Assembly (NCBI GenBank): GCA_003326195.1
Contig: LXQE01000157.1
Coordinates: 118,601 to 165,389 of the forward strand
Direction: 5' to 3'
DNA from: Nostoc punctiforme NIES-2108
GTDB taxonomy: Bacteria; Cyanobacteriota; Cyanobacteriia; Cyanobacteriales; Nostocaceae
Length of the DNA: 46,789 nucleotides
The position numbers were made by a program, and so were the translations under genes. This document shows positions 1-7,749 of the stretch, piece by piece (position 1 is the stretch's first letter; each line of letters begins with the position of its first letter). The notes under the pieces are model-generated. The model did no database searches. It had not been told where the DNA came from and saw only the letters and a program-made list of their open reading frames with translations.

Positions 1-39
1 GGTGCGAGTCTGAAAATTGATGGTGGCTTCGCAGCCTGA
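1..39 (+). CDS. C-terminal end of a short-chain dehydrogenase/reductase (partial)
   Basis: The first 39 bases read GASLKIDGGFAA and then a TGA stop. The pattern of a Gly followed by a hydrophobic-x-(I/V)-D-G-G-x-x-A ending is the usual C-terminus of classical short-chain dehydrogenases such as FabG-like 3-oxoacyl-ACP reductases. Only 12 residues are in the window, so the substrate cannot be named. The gene enters from the left edge on the plus strand. Confidence 0.6.
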   Translation, partial: GASLKIDGGFAA

Positions 40-99
40 TTCTGCGGTAACAGAACGACAAGGTAATACTGTGATTGCAAACTGATGAGAACCTGATAC

Positions 100-146
100 G
101 TAGTAAGCACTTCAGTGCTTAACACAAGGACTAAAGTCCTTACTAC
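100..146. repeat. Dispersed palindromic repeat (GTAGTAAG...CTTACTAC type)
   Basis: Outer arms GTAGTAAG and CTTACTAC enclose two further small palindromes, gcacttcagtgc and aggactaaagtcct. The right part, agtccttactacaaactt, continues to base 161 and recurs almost exactly at 21167-21193. It behaves like a REP-type intergenic repeat. No other gene is visible in bases 40-308. Confidence 0.6.
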
Positions 147-308
147 AAACTTATTTACCCAGGAAAAATACTTGTTTTGACAGACTAACGAATTATGCCC
201 AGCGGTACTGATGGTCTTTGAAGAAGACGCTTGGAACTATCAGAGTGGGATTCAGACCACTTCTTCCGGTAATATAAGTACTTATCAAGAAGTTTTAATA
301 AAAAAAAT

Positions 309-662
309 ATGTCTTCAATTCCTCTAACATTGAACTTAATTGAAGGTTCAGTCTCCTTCAGTTTTTCACCCCAAGCAGCACAAGAATTAAAGACAGCGAC
401 GGATCAACTGATGGAACGCCTAAAAGCGATCGCCGCTAAACCCACTCCTGGCGGTGGTAGAGTAACTCCCCAGCCTCCCCTGGAATATCGTTATACGGGT
501 GAAGTATTTTTAGAAGTTTTTTGTAATCCTAATATCTGGCCAACGCCCTTCGCAGCCAAAGTTTTGCTGACTGTCCGCAATGTCAACATTCGCTTAACTA
601 CTGAAGCTGAACTTACTCGCATCATTGAAGACATTAATCAATATTTAGAGCAAGTAGGATAA
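309..662 (+). CDS. Conserved hypothetical protein, 117 aa
   Basis: This is a soluble 117-residue protein with no signal peptide or membrane segment. It has an alternating hydrophobic N-terminus, a Gly/Pro-rich stretch near residues 46-56 (TPGGGRVTPQPP) and an amphipathic C-terminal helix ending at QYLEQVG. Codon use looks normal for the organism and one HIP1-type site lies within the gene. I do not recognise a named family. The ATG has no clear Shine-Dalgarno sequence, only an A-rich leader. It stands alone between the dehydrogenase tail and a 570-bp non-coding stretch. Confidence 0.65.
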   Translation: MSSIPLTLNLIEGSVSFSFSPQAAQELKTATDQLMERLKAIAAKPTPGGGRVTPQPPLEYRYTGEVFLEVFCNPNIWPTPFAAKVLLTVRNVNIRLTTEAELTRIIEDINQYLEQVG

Positions 663-1234
663 TAGTCAAGTAAAGGAGGTAGGAGAGGGAACCACCTATT
701 AGGGGTGGAAATATCAAGATGATTTTTTATGCTTACCGAGATTTTTTCTGAAAAAATACTATACAAATTTTGGATTTTGTGGAGGTTGAGCCAGTTGCTG
801 GCGGAGCTTCCCTTTGTAGTCGCAACTGGTGTCGGTTAGCCCGACTTAGCAAACTTTTCTAGACGGATTTTGGTTTTGCACAGGAAGCAGGTTATCACTT
901 GCTTGAGGAAAGCGATGCAACAAATTGCTAGTCAAAAGTGAAGTTCCTACACTTCTGTCGGATAGATGTAGGAACTTCGCAGAATCTACAGACTAAACTC
1001 AAGTCGTGACACCAGATGTACGGAACAAATGGTTTTGATGCCTTCTTTAACTTGAAAAGTTGTATAAATTCAGACTCAAATGCTTCTGTAGTTAATCAAA
1101 AACGCAAGATTCTGTATAGGGCAATGCTCATTCAAAATTAGAGATTATCCCCCAGATTGAGCCTTGAATCGTTGATGGTGACATCTACACATCAAAAACA
1201 AGCTCCCAATCCCAAACCGGAAATGAAACATTGA
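663..1234. other. Intergenic stretch with two hairpins, no gene seen
   Basis: No supported coding frame. It contains an inverted repeat with 8-bp arms ccagttgc / gcaactgg (791-798 and 822-829), and a stronger one described separately at 940-978. Confidence 0.5.
940..978. repeat. 12-bp inverted repeat (gaagttcctaca / tgtaggaacttc)
   Basis: The arms 940-951 and 967-978 match perfectly around a 15-base loop, and pairing continues outward with a G-T and a G-C pair. There is no T-run on either side, so it is not a classical terminator. It may be a small mobile hairpin or part of an untranslated RNA. Confidence 0.5.
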
Positions 1235-1471
1235 TTAGTCGTTGTCCCACTGTTCGCGACCAATTAGGTCGCCAATGCGATCGCGTAACAAAAAGTCACA
1301 TTTCTCTAATTCACATTCAACGCAAACCCACTCTCTTGCTGGAATGTATTGGCAGAGGCTATATATTGGCTGTTGTCGGCTAACCATTCCCTTTTGCACC
1401 AGTCGGCGTGCTTCGTCTTGAATCACATCTAGAGAGTAGTAATTGATAGAAGGCACCGTATTCACACTCAT
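1235..1471 (-). CDS. DUF4327 family protein, 78 aa
   Basis: A small cyanobacteria-restricted protein. The run SRQQPIYSLCQYIPAREW followed by VCVECELEKCDFLLRDRIGDLI matches my memory of the DUF4327 family almost throughout. Four cysteines are present, two of them in a CVEC motif, suggesting metal binding or redox sensitivity, but no function is established that I know of. Length is normal for the family. It begins at ATG 1471. A short palindrome at 1490-1507 lies just upstream. Confidence 0.85.
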   Translation of the reverse strand: MSVNTVPSINYYSLDVIQDEARRLVQKGMVSRQQPIYSLCQYIPAREWVCVECELEKCDFLLRDRIGDLIGREQWDND

Positions 1472-1489
1472 GTTTTTTACTCACAAATT

Positions 1490-1507
1490 AACACTTACGA
1501 TAGTGTT
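1490..1507 (-). promoter_or_regulatory. Palindrome upstream of the DUF4327 gene
   Basis: The sequence aacact-tacgat-agtgtt has 6-bp perfect arms, 19 bp upstream of the ATG at 1471. Its size and position would suit an operator or a leader hairpin. No regulator can be named. Confidence 0.3.
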
Positions 1508-2205
1508 CCCGTTAAAAATTAGGAACAAACATTACAGAAATTAGACTTGTGGCTAGGATTTTGTAGTTTGCTATACGGAACTATTTTTATTTTGACGCTA
1601 CATCTCCTGAAATTATCTCAAGAAATGTTAAGAAAGTCAACGAATCCTGACATTTATCGAAAATCCGCTTTACAAAAAAAATTCCAAGTAGTTAACTTAA
1701 CCTGCTTATGTAGCTGTATGACTTTGATGCCACAAGTATGAAAGTCTTGCCATTACTGTATTTAGGCAAGATTTGGTAGGTAGGAAGAGTTTATATTGCG
1801 ATGGCTTACATATCAAATAATCACCTTAAAAGCTGGATTTATAACTGCGGGTATTCATCTAAGGTAAACAACACAATAATATTTGTCAGTTACTGGGGTA
1901 TAAACTGTTGCAAAACATAACGGACAAAGTATACTACGAAGGCTTTAACCATAGCATCTGTTAACAATTTCTTAAGTAAGCCTGTAATTTATTAGTTAAT
2001 TTCAGCACTAACACCATCCAATTTTGTTTTGAAAAACATCTGTAAAAGGGTCGAGTAATACTCTAATTCATAAACAGGAGTCAGAATTTCAGAATTAGTG
2101 AATATTCCACCCATAAAGGAATGGAGTTTTAGCAAGGAAGAATGTTTAAACCTTGTTTCGCCTACAAGAAGAGAAGTGTCTTGCTGAATTGGGTTATGTT
2201 CACAT
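1508..2205. other. Non-coding stretch between DUF4327 and rbfA
   Basis: About 700 bp of AT-rich sequence. A 64-codon TTG-initiated frame at 1547-1741 has no ribosome binding site and no recognisable family, and I do not call it. No RNA gene was recognised. Confidence 0.5.
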
Positions 2206-2234
2206 TAAAACAGACGTGATCTAGTCACGTCTGT
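2206..2234 (-). terminator. Rho-independent terminator of rbfA
   Basis: Perfect 10-bp arms acagacgtga (2210-2219) and tcacgtctgt (2225-2234) surround a 5-base loop. Read on the minus strand the stem is followed by TTTTAATG. It lies about 60 bp after the rbfA stop codon. Confidence 0.7.
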
Positions 2235-2295
2235 AAACTGTTTGGCGGATTTGCTGAGATTAATTGTTCTGAAGTTACATTGTTGTTTTAGTTAC

Positions 2296-2715
2296 TTATT
2301 CGGAGAATTCTTCATCATTTTGAACAGTGCTGTCTTCGACTGCTACCAGATTTTCTGGCGGGCGATCGTGGTTAAGTTGGTTTAGTAGTGCCAATACTTT
2401 ATTACCGCGTTCTATAGAGCGATCTTCGAGAAATATCACCTCTGGTGTACGACGTAGGCGTACCCGCGCCCCAAGTTCGCTGCGGACATAACCTGTAGCC
2501 GACTTTAAGCCTGCCATTGTTTCTACCTTAGCTTCATCCGTACCATAGATGCTGACGTAGATTTTGGCGTGTTGGAGATCGCCGGAAACATCAACATCAG
2601 TCACACTGACCATTCCAGTACCCACACGGTCATCCTTAATTCCGTTAAGCAGCATTTGGCTAACTTCCCGTTTGATCAGTTCAGCAACGCGGGAAACCCG
2701 ACGATTTGTAGCCAT
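2296..2715 (-). CDS. rbfA: Ribosome-binding factor A
   Basis: RbfA is a KH-type RNA-binding protein that helps late maturation of the 30S subunit and 16S rRNA 5' end, and matters for cold adaptation. The protein starts MATNRRVSRVAELIKREVSQ, the usual RbfA opening. The core VSVTDVDVSGDLQHAKIYVS and the helix GLKSATGYVRSELGARVRLR followed by TPEVIFLEDRSIERG are conserved RbfA signatures. Its length of 139 aa is typical, with an acidic C-terminal tail. It lies 124 bp downstream of the DUF751 gene on the same strand, an arrangement that suggests co-transcription, and ends before a good hairpin terminator. Confidence 0.95.
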   Translation of the reverse strand: MATNRRVSRVAELIKREVSQMLLNGIKDDRVGTGMVSVTDVDVSGDLQHAKIYVSIYGTDEAKVETMAGLKSATGYVRSELGARVRLRRTPEVIFLEDRSIERGNKVLALLNQLNHDRPPENLVAVEDSTVQNDEEFSE

Positions 2716-2839
2716 AAAAATTTCGCCTCATCACAGAGGTTGTACGACAAAAATAGATGCAAGTTCGGTAGACAGTACTCAGCGCGAGCAACGCCAAGAG
2801 CAACCGTCTGTGGGGCATAGCCCCGATAATAACGCTAGT

Positions 2840-3046
2840 CTAGATTGTACTCAAGCCCAGCATTGCCCGTAGGGTAAGAGTAAGAAAGACTAGGCTGCTC
2901 ACAAATAAACCCAAGATAGCGATCAAGGTGATAGGGCGTTTCAACAATGGCATTAATGGCGCAAAGGTGTTTAGAAACAAGCCTAAGACGATCGTAATTA
3001 AGTATCGGGGGTAGCGAAAGACGTTATCCCAAAATCCGTCAAACAT
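2840..3046 (-). CDS. DUF751 family (Ycf33-like) membrane protein, 68 aa
   Basis: A small integral membrane protein of the DUF751 family, the group that includes chloroplast-encoded Ycf33. The opening MFDGFWDNVFRYPRYLIT is characteristic. Two hydrophobic segments are visible, about residues 15-35 and 39-62, joined by the short basic turn LKRP. The function is unknown; conservation between cyanobacteria and plastids suggests a thylakoid or envelope role. It precedes rbfA on the minus strand and is divergent from the methyltransferase gene at 3212. Confidence 0.85.
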   Translation of the reverse strand: MFDGFWDNVFRYPRYLITIVLGLFLNTFAPLMPLLKRPITLIAILGLFVSSLVFLTLTLRAMLGLSTI

Positions 3047-3211
3047 CTGAATGTAAACTGCCTTGTTATATACTTACGTTTGTTTTGATATGCTTTATCT
3101 ACTCAATTGTAATATATGCGGCTGGAAAATTAGCCAGTTAATCTAAAATTTGGCTTGTCGGTTATATTGGCTTTATTTAGTCATAATTATTTTCAGTTAA
3201 ATTGTAAGTAA

Positions 3212-4048
3212 ATGGTAATTCAAGTCTCGAAGGAAACTAGCCCGCGTCCATTTTTGAAGTGGGCAGGGGGTAAAAGTCGGTTGATACAGCAATATATTCC
3301 TTATTTTCCCAAGAGTTATAAAAATTACTATGAGCCATTTTTAGGTGGTGGTGCTGTTTTTTTCCATCTCCAACCAAGTGCAGCCATTTTAACTGATATT
3401 AATGCCGAATTAATTAACACTTATTGTTGTGTTAGAGATCGTGTAGAAGAATTAATTTATCTATTAAAAGAGCATAAAATCCGACATGATAAAGATTATT
3501 ACTATAGTGTCAGAAACAATTATGATGGTACTGATATAGAAAAAGCGGCTCGTCTAATTTATCTTAATAAGACTTGTTTTAATGGTCTTTATCGAGTCAA
3601 TTCACAGGGAAAATTCAATGTGCCATTAGGCAGATATGACAATCCCAATATTTGTGCTGAGGTTTTACTAAAAGCAGCCTCCGAAGCACTTTCCCATGCA
3701 GAAATTAAACAAGCAGATTTTACAGAAGTCCTAAATCATGCTACTAGCAGTGATGACTTTGTATTTTTTGATCCGCCCTACCATCCTATCAGTGATACTA
3801 GCTATTTCACTGCTTATAGTCAAAATTGTTTTAGTCAAAAAGATCAAGAACTTTTAAGAGATACTTGTGCAGAGTTAGCAAGTCGTGGTGTCAAAGTTAT
3901 AGTATGCAATTCTAATAGTGAATTTATTCAAAAAATTTATACTGATATCAATTTTAAAACCCATAAAATTAAAGCAGCGCGTTCAATTAACTCAAATGTA
4001 AAAAATAGAGGCGTTATTAACGAGCTATTAATTACATCTTTCTTTTAA
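3212..4048 (+). CDS. Dam-type DNA adenine-N6 methyltransferase
   Basis: An alpha-class (D12/Dam) N6-adenine methyltransferase of 278 aa. The AdoMet-binding motif FLKWAGGK is at residues 14-21, the acidic motif YEPFLGGGAVFF follows near residue 42, and the catalytic DPPY is at 187-190. The stretch LIYLNKTCFNGLYRVNSQG is also typical of Dam/DpnM-type enzymes. The reading frame is intact. It converges on, and overlaps by 4 bp, a broken PD-(D/E)XK nuclease gene on the other strand, so it was probably the modification half of a type II restriction-modification system. Target specificity cannot be read from sequence; GATC is a natural first guess. With the nuclease disrupted it may now act as an orphan methyltransferase. 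Confidence 0.9.
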   Translation: MVIQVSKETSPRPFLKWAGGKSRLIQQYIPYFPKSYKNYYEPFLGGGAVFFHLQPSAAILTDINAELINTYCCVRDRVEELIYLLKEHKIRHDKDYYYSVRNNYDGTDIEKAARLIYLNKTCFNGLYRVNSQGKFNVPLGRYDNPNICAEVLLKAASEALSHAEIKQADFTEVLNHATSSDDFVFFDPPYHPISDTSYFTAYSQNCFSQKDQELLRDTCAELASRGVKVIVCNSNSEFIQKIYTDINFKTHKIKAARSINSNVKNRGVINELLITSFF

Positions 4049-4521
4049 AGATTTTTATTTGCCCAAGCAATGAATCTATCTAAGCTATAGACTGCTAATA
4101 AATTATGGTTATCATTAACTCTTGCTTTCAGCCATTTGCTTGCGCCTTCTCGCATACCTTCACCGCCTAAAATTACGATAGTTGGTGCTGGGTAATAGTG
4201 CTGAATATTCATGTTTAAGTAAGGAAACTTTTCATCAACCGAACCGGGGCTTTCTTGCTATTTGCACTCGAAAATTAAACCAGATGGCATTGCAGATGAG
4301 CCGACAACATAAAAATCAACCTTCAGATAGGTATGATAAATTCCAGTTCCAATATAAACTTCTTTGCCATAACGTTTTGGCAATAAAGTAGCATTTAGTA
4401 TAAATTCTTTTTGGACATAGTTTCCTACTTGGAAATAATTATGCCCATGCAAGATTGCTTCTACATTTGCTTCTAAAATATTCCCAGACTTATTTGCCCG
4501 TCCGCCTTGAGTCAGAGCCAT
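4045..4521 (-). pseudogene. PD-(D/E)XK restriction endonuclease disrupted by an in-frame TAG
   Basis: A 159-codon frame begins at ATG 4521 (preceded by GAGGG about 8 bases upstream) and ends at the TAA at 4045-4047. It is interrupted by TAG at 4258-4260 (codon 88). The first part contains LKVDFYV with Asp69 and then FECK with Glu85 and Lys87, a D-x15-E-x-K nuclease site. Immediately after the TAG the same frame continues QESPGSVDEKFPYLNMNIQ and then PAPTIVILGGEGMREGASKW, strongly protein-like. Homologues as I recall them have Trp after ECK, so TGG to TAG is the simplest change. An upstream TTG at 4539 is a weaker start. The remaining N-terminal 87 residues retain the catalytic residues but lack half of the fold. 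It sits tail to tail with the methyltransferase gene. Confidence 0.8.
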
Positions 4522-4719
4522 CTTTAATCCCTCTGCCAAAAGTCCTGCTTATTATAGGATTTCACAGAAGCAGTAAAAAAGGTTCAGTTGCTTAATATGA
4601 ATTTTTTATTTTGGCTAAACGTAGTTGGATTAATAGGTAAAAAATCCGAATTTATTGGTATTTTTGTACTAAACAAATACAAATGTATTAATAATTTGGA
4701 TTAGGAACGAGTTACTAAT

Positions 4720-5068
4720 TCAGGTAATAGTTAAAATAATGGATTTATCTTTTAGTCTCAAAGAGCAACTATTGCAAGCGCTATGCCATTTTTCTGGGTC
4801 TTGGGAACAGTGGAAAACAGCGTAGATAATAATCTCCTGTTCATTAAACTCGTAAAAAGCGACGTAGGGAAAACGCCTAATTGTAGCGCGGCGATAGGTT
4901 TCATGAACAATCTGGTATGTGTTGGGGTGACGCTGAATTAAATTCAGGCAGGCATCAATACATCGTAAGAACTCAGCGCCTAACCCAAATTCCCGCCCCT
5001 CATACCAGTCATAAGCTTCGATAATATCTAGTTCTGCGGCTATAAGGATAGTTAACTTGTCTAGCCAT
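4720..5068 (-). pseudogene. RelE/ParE-type toxin with a one-base frameshift near the 5' end
   Basis: The body encodes AELDIIEAYDWYEGREFGLG, then AEFLRCIDACLNLIQRHP and RRATIRRFPYVAFYEF, a clear ParE/RelE toxin. No sensible start exists in that frame. The natural start is the ATG at 5068, overlapping the antitoxin stop by 8 bp, giving MARQVNYPYS and then leaving frame. Removing one base of the run at about 5036-5040 joins MARQVNYPYS directly to AELDIIEAYD. The interval of 349 bp is 116 codons plus one base, consistent with a single extra base. As it stands the toxin is probably not made, unless a sequencing error or a frameshift event is involved. Confidence 0.75.
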
Positions 5069-5282
5069 GACGTTGATAGATTCTGGCTTTTACATCTTCC
5101 CAACTGTTGCTGATGGCTGGATTTTGCAGATATTCGGCTTTGCGACGGGCTAGCTCTTGTTTCTGCCAATCTAAAACTGGGAGTGCTGCTGGTGTAGCGG
5201 CAATTTCATCCCATAAGTCTTCTACCAGTTGAAGTTTTTCCGCTCTCGAAAGACTAGAGAGTTCGGAAAATACTGGGTTCAT
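5061..5282 (-). CDS. Addiction-module antitoxin (PF09720-type), 73 aa
   Basis: A small antitoxin of the type paired with ParE-like toxins. The sequence LSRAEKLQLVEDLWDEIAAT is the family hallmark, followed by the toxin-wrapping C-terminal half with LDWQKQELARRKAEYLQNP and SWEDVKARI. The length is normal and the frame intact. It overlaps the ATG of the downstream toxin by 8 bp, the usual coupled arrangement. In type II modules the antitoxin-toxin complex represses its own promoter, and the same is likely here. With the toxin frameshifted it would have no partner at this locus, but could still neutralise a related ParE elsewhere. Confidence 0.85.
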   Translation of the reverse strand: MNPVFSELSSLSRAEKLQLVEDLWDEIAATPAALPVLDWQKQELARRKAEYLQNPAISNSWEDVKARIYQRHG

Positions 5283-5312
5283 GGTCTTCTCTATATTTTA
5301 TTCACCTTTATT

Positions 5313-6533
5313 TTAGCCTGTCTGGGCTTCAGTATGACCGTTGCGGATAGACCATGCTATTTCTAAAAGTTGAGTCCAGCGCTTTTGCAGTTGTTTGGGG
5401 GTGCATTTGATAGCTTTGGCGATCGCAACGTCGTTTTCCCGTGCAGTTTTTAACTGTAATATTTGCTGTTGCTGTTCTGTGAGTTGATTTACAAAGATTT
5501 CCCACTGCTGGGAAGATAAACCCAACTTTTGCTCTAAACCCGCACCTAACCATTGATGTACCAATTGCCAGTGGTGTTGCTTGGCAAACTTCTCTACGTG
5601 GTATTTAAATCGTTGTTGGAGATAATCGCGCTGACGGCTGGTTAAACCGAGAATTTGGTCAATTTCTGGGGCTGAAAGGTCTTGAAGTTTCAAGCTGAGG
5701 TAATTCATACAATCAGATTGACCTTGAGACTCCAGGTATTTCATCAATTCAGTGATGACGCGATCGCGTTCTGACTCTTCAGATGGATCGAAATTAGTTT
5801 GGGCGATCATTTGCGATCGCAGCTGTTGCACCGCCGAGTTACGCTGGTAAGATTCTGCTTCTTCACCCTTAGCAGACTCTACCGCCATTTCAATATCTAC
5901 GGTAGTTTCTTGGGGTTGACGACGAGCAAAACCTTGGGCGCGCAAGATAATCAATTGCTGATTTGCACCACCAGGTAAATTGATCCGGCGTTTGGCATAC
6001 TGTTCTGTAAAGGCCATATATTCAGCTAATTGCAGCTGAGTACGCGGCGTATGATTCTCTGGTAGTTCGTTTTCTCTACGGAAAGCTTTGATTGCTTCGA
6101 TATAAAATGCTTGTAAAAAATCTTCAATCAGGCTGTAACGAGCATCAAAGCCCAACTCAGAGCCGGACATAGTTACATGACGGTAAACCATAGCACCCAA
6201 ATTGCTATGTAATTCCACCCGCCCTTGTTTGGAACCCAGTTGGTAGTAACGTAAGCATTTTTGCATCCGATGCCTTCCCAACGTCATCTGCCAGGACTTG
6301 ATTTCCCCAGATGTTTGAATGCGGGAGCTTTTATCGCAAATGCGTTCTACTTCTACGGCTATGCGCTTTGCCAAAGCTTCTACGCACTTGGGTGTTGCTT
6401 TCACTTGCGCTTGCATTTCTTCAGACAGCAATTGAATCAAGCGATCGCTGCTGCTATCTGAAAATTCTTCAGTTGAAACGTGGTTCTCAAAAATGGGTGT
6501 AGAGTTTGGTAGATTGACGACGTTAGCTTTCAT
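5313..6533 (-). CDS. HetZ-family regulatory protein, 406 aa
   Basis: A soluble protein that resembles the heterocyst differentiation regulator HetZ and its paralogues, based on my memory of blocks such as SWQMTLGRHRMQKCLRYYQLG, LIEDFLQAFYIEAIKAFRRE, LAEYMAFTEQYAKRRI and LGLTSRQRDYLQQRFKYHVE. The C-terminal half (about 285-400) is rich in helix-turn-helix-like segments, consistent with DNA binding. HetZ in Anabaena acts early in heterocyst patterning together with HetR. The classical hetZ gene is followed by patU genes; here the downstream neighbour is a toxin-antitoxin module, so this may be the HetZ-related paralogue rather than HetZ itself. No sigma-factor region is recognisable. Confidence 0.6.
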   Translation of the reverse strand: MKANVVNLPNSTPIFENHVSTEEFSDSSSDRLIQLLSEEMQAQVKATPKCVEALAKRIAVEVERICDKSSRIQTSGEIKSWQMTLGRHRMQKCLRYYQLGSKQGRVELHSNLGAMVYRHVTMSGSELGFDARYSLIEDFLQAFYIEAIKAFRRENELPENHTPRTQLQLAEYMAFTEQYAKRRINLPGGANQQLIILRAQGFARRQPQETTVDIEMAVESAKGEEAESYQRNSAVQQLRSQMIAQTNFDPSEESERDRVITELMKYLESQGQSDCMNYLSLKLQDLSAPEIDQILGLTSRQRDYLQQRFKYHVEKFAKQHHWQLVHQWLGAGLEQKLGLSSQQWEIFVNQLTEQQQQILQLKTARENDVAIAKAIKCTPKQLQKRWTQLLEIAWSIRNGHTEAQTG

Positions 6534-6938
6534 GACTTTTCCAGTAGTATTGCACCGTAATTACAACGCAGACACAGCAATCAAGACCGTCCAAGGCTTG
6601 TGAATCTTTAGGCATTCATCCATCAAGACTTGCCGTATATAATGCTCACATCTAAAGCTCATATATCAAAACTATAGGAAATACGAAAGAGTTACAGTTC
6701 TGGCAATGTGTCGGTTTTCTTCACAAGCCATCATATTAACGCTGGCACACGAGTACCTGCCATTTTCTTAAAGTTGTCAAATACCTTACTGTGCCAAGTT
6801 TTGCCCCCATCCTCTTATATCCACTGTTTCACCAAACAGCCCATCCTAGACATCGCTTTTAAATATGACAATTTTAAAACTGGAGTTATTTTTATCACAA
6901 TTTCCGAAACGGAAAGGTGCGCCTGTGAAGTGGAATTC
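6534..6938. other. Intergenic region upstream of the HetZ-family gene
   Basis: About 400 bp with no supported gene. It must hold the promoter of the minus-strand HetZ-family gene and the 3' end of the YciO-type gene. I see no clear NtcA box or hairpin. An 87-codon plus-strand frame at 6708-6971 runs into the antisense of the next gene and is not protein-like. Confidence 0.4.
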
Positions 6939-7598
6939 TTATACCCATGCGGCTGCTGTTTCCCAACCTAAACCCCTCCGTATAATTGCTGGTTCGTCTC
7001 CAGTCATATCTAGGATGGTAGATACTTCATAAGTAGGTTCCTCACCAGTGTCTACAATTATGTCTACCAACTTGTCCAAACGATCGAATAGCTCTACCCG
7101 CGACTGAATCATTTCTGGATCTATCCGAACTATGCCATTATCTGCTTCATCTGGTGGCAGATGTGCTGAAGTTGAAATAATCGGATTGCCCAATGCTGCC
7201 AGCAACTCCAAACATACAGTATGGTTTGGTACTCTAATTCCAGTAGTTTTCCGCTTGGGGCTTTGCACCAATCGCGGTACTAACTTCGTAGCTGGGAGCA
7301 AAAACGTGTATGGCCCTGGAATCAGGCGTTTCATAATCCGATAAGCTGTGTCACTTACGAAGGCATAAGTTGCCACATTTGAAAGCGAGGGACATAAAAA
7401 TGTCAATGGTTTATCGTTTGCTAGCTGTTTAATTTGCCGCACTCGTTCTACCGCCGACTTAGCATTCAAATCACAACCGATGGCATAGACTGTATCAGTA
7501 GGGTAAAGCATGACTGCGCCACTAGAGAGCGCCGACTTTATTTCCTCTATTCGGCGAATTTGAGGATTATCCGGATGAACTGGGAAAATTTTTGCCAT
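6939..7598 (-). CDS. YrdC/Sua5-family protein (YciO-like threonylcarbamoyl-AMP synthase homologue)
   Basis: The YrdC domain makes threonylcarbamoyl-AMP from threonine, bicarbonate and ATP for the t6A modification of tRNA. The visible core is MLYPTDTVYAIGCDLN, then KQLANDKPLTFLC, then RLIPGPYTFLLPAT and GIRVPNH, with NPIISTSAH towards the C-terminus. The spacing and the DKPLTFLC form resemble the YciO branch, whose exact role is less certain than that of TsaC. I start it at ATG 7598 (MAKIFPVHPDN, 219 aa). The longer frame upstream would translate tandem repeats (ASPASPASP, GHGALGIGH) and is not credible. Confidence 0.85.
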   Translation of the reverse strand: MAKIFPVHPDNPQIRRIEEIKSALSSGAVMLYPTDTVYAIGCDLNAKSAVERVRQIKQLANDKPLTFLCPSLSNVATYAFVSDTAYRIMKRLIPGPYTFLLPATKLVPRLVQSPKRKTTGIRVPNHTVCLELLAALGNPIISTSAHLPPDEADNGIVRIDPEMIQSRVELFDRLDKLVDIIVDTGEEPTYEVSTILDMTGDEPAIIRRGLGWETAAAWV

Positions 7599-7628
7599 AA
7601 CTCGGTGAGTGGGGATTGGGGAGGGGAG

Positions 7629-7740
7629 TAGGGGAGCAGGGGAAGCAGGGGAAGCAGGGGAAGCAGAGGAGAATAACCAATGCCCAATGCCCAATGCCCC
7701 ATGCCCCATAACTAATGACTAATGACTAATGACTAATGAC
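7629..7740. repeat. Three adjacent short tandem repeats (STRR type)
   Basis: Between the YciO-like gene and larC lie an aagcagggg array, then a tgcccaa/tgcccca heptamer array, then four exact copies of TAATGAC (7713-7740). Such heptamer repeats are known from Nostoc and Anabaena genomes. The last array ends 10 bp before the larC start codon. Confidence 0.85.
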
Positions 7741-7749
7741 AAATTTATT

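Noticed and set aside
1547..1741. 64-codon plus-strand gene with hydrophobic start
   Set aside because: TTG start, no ribosome site, no family resemblance, and the composition of non-coding AT-rich sequence.
7599..7709. N-terminal extension of the YciO-like protein
   Set aside because: It would translate short tandem repeats (ASPASPASP); the conserved protein starts at MAKIF.
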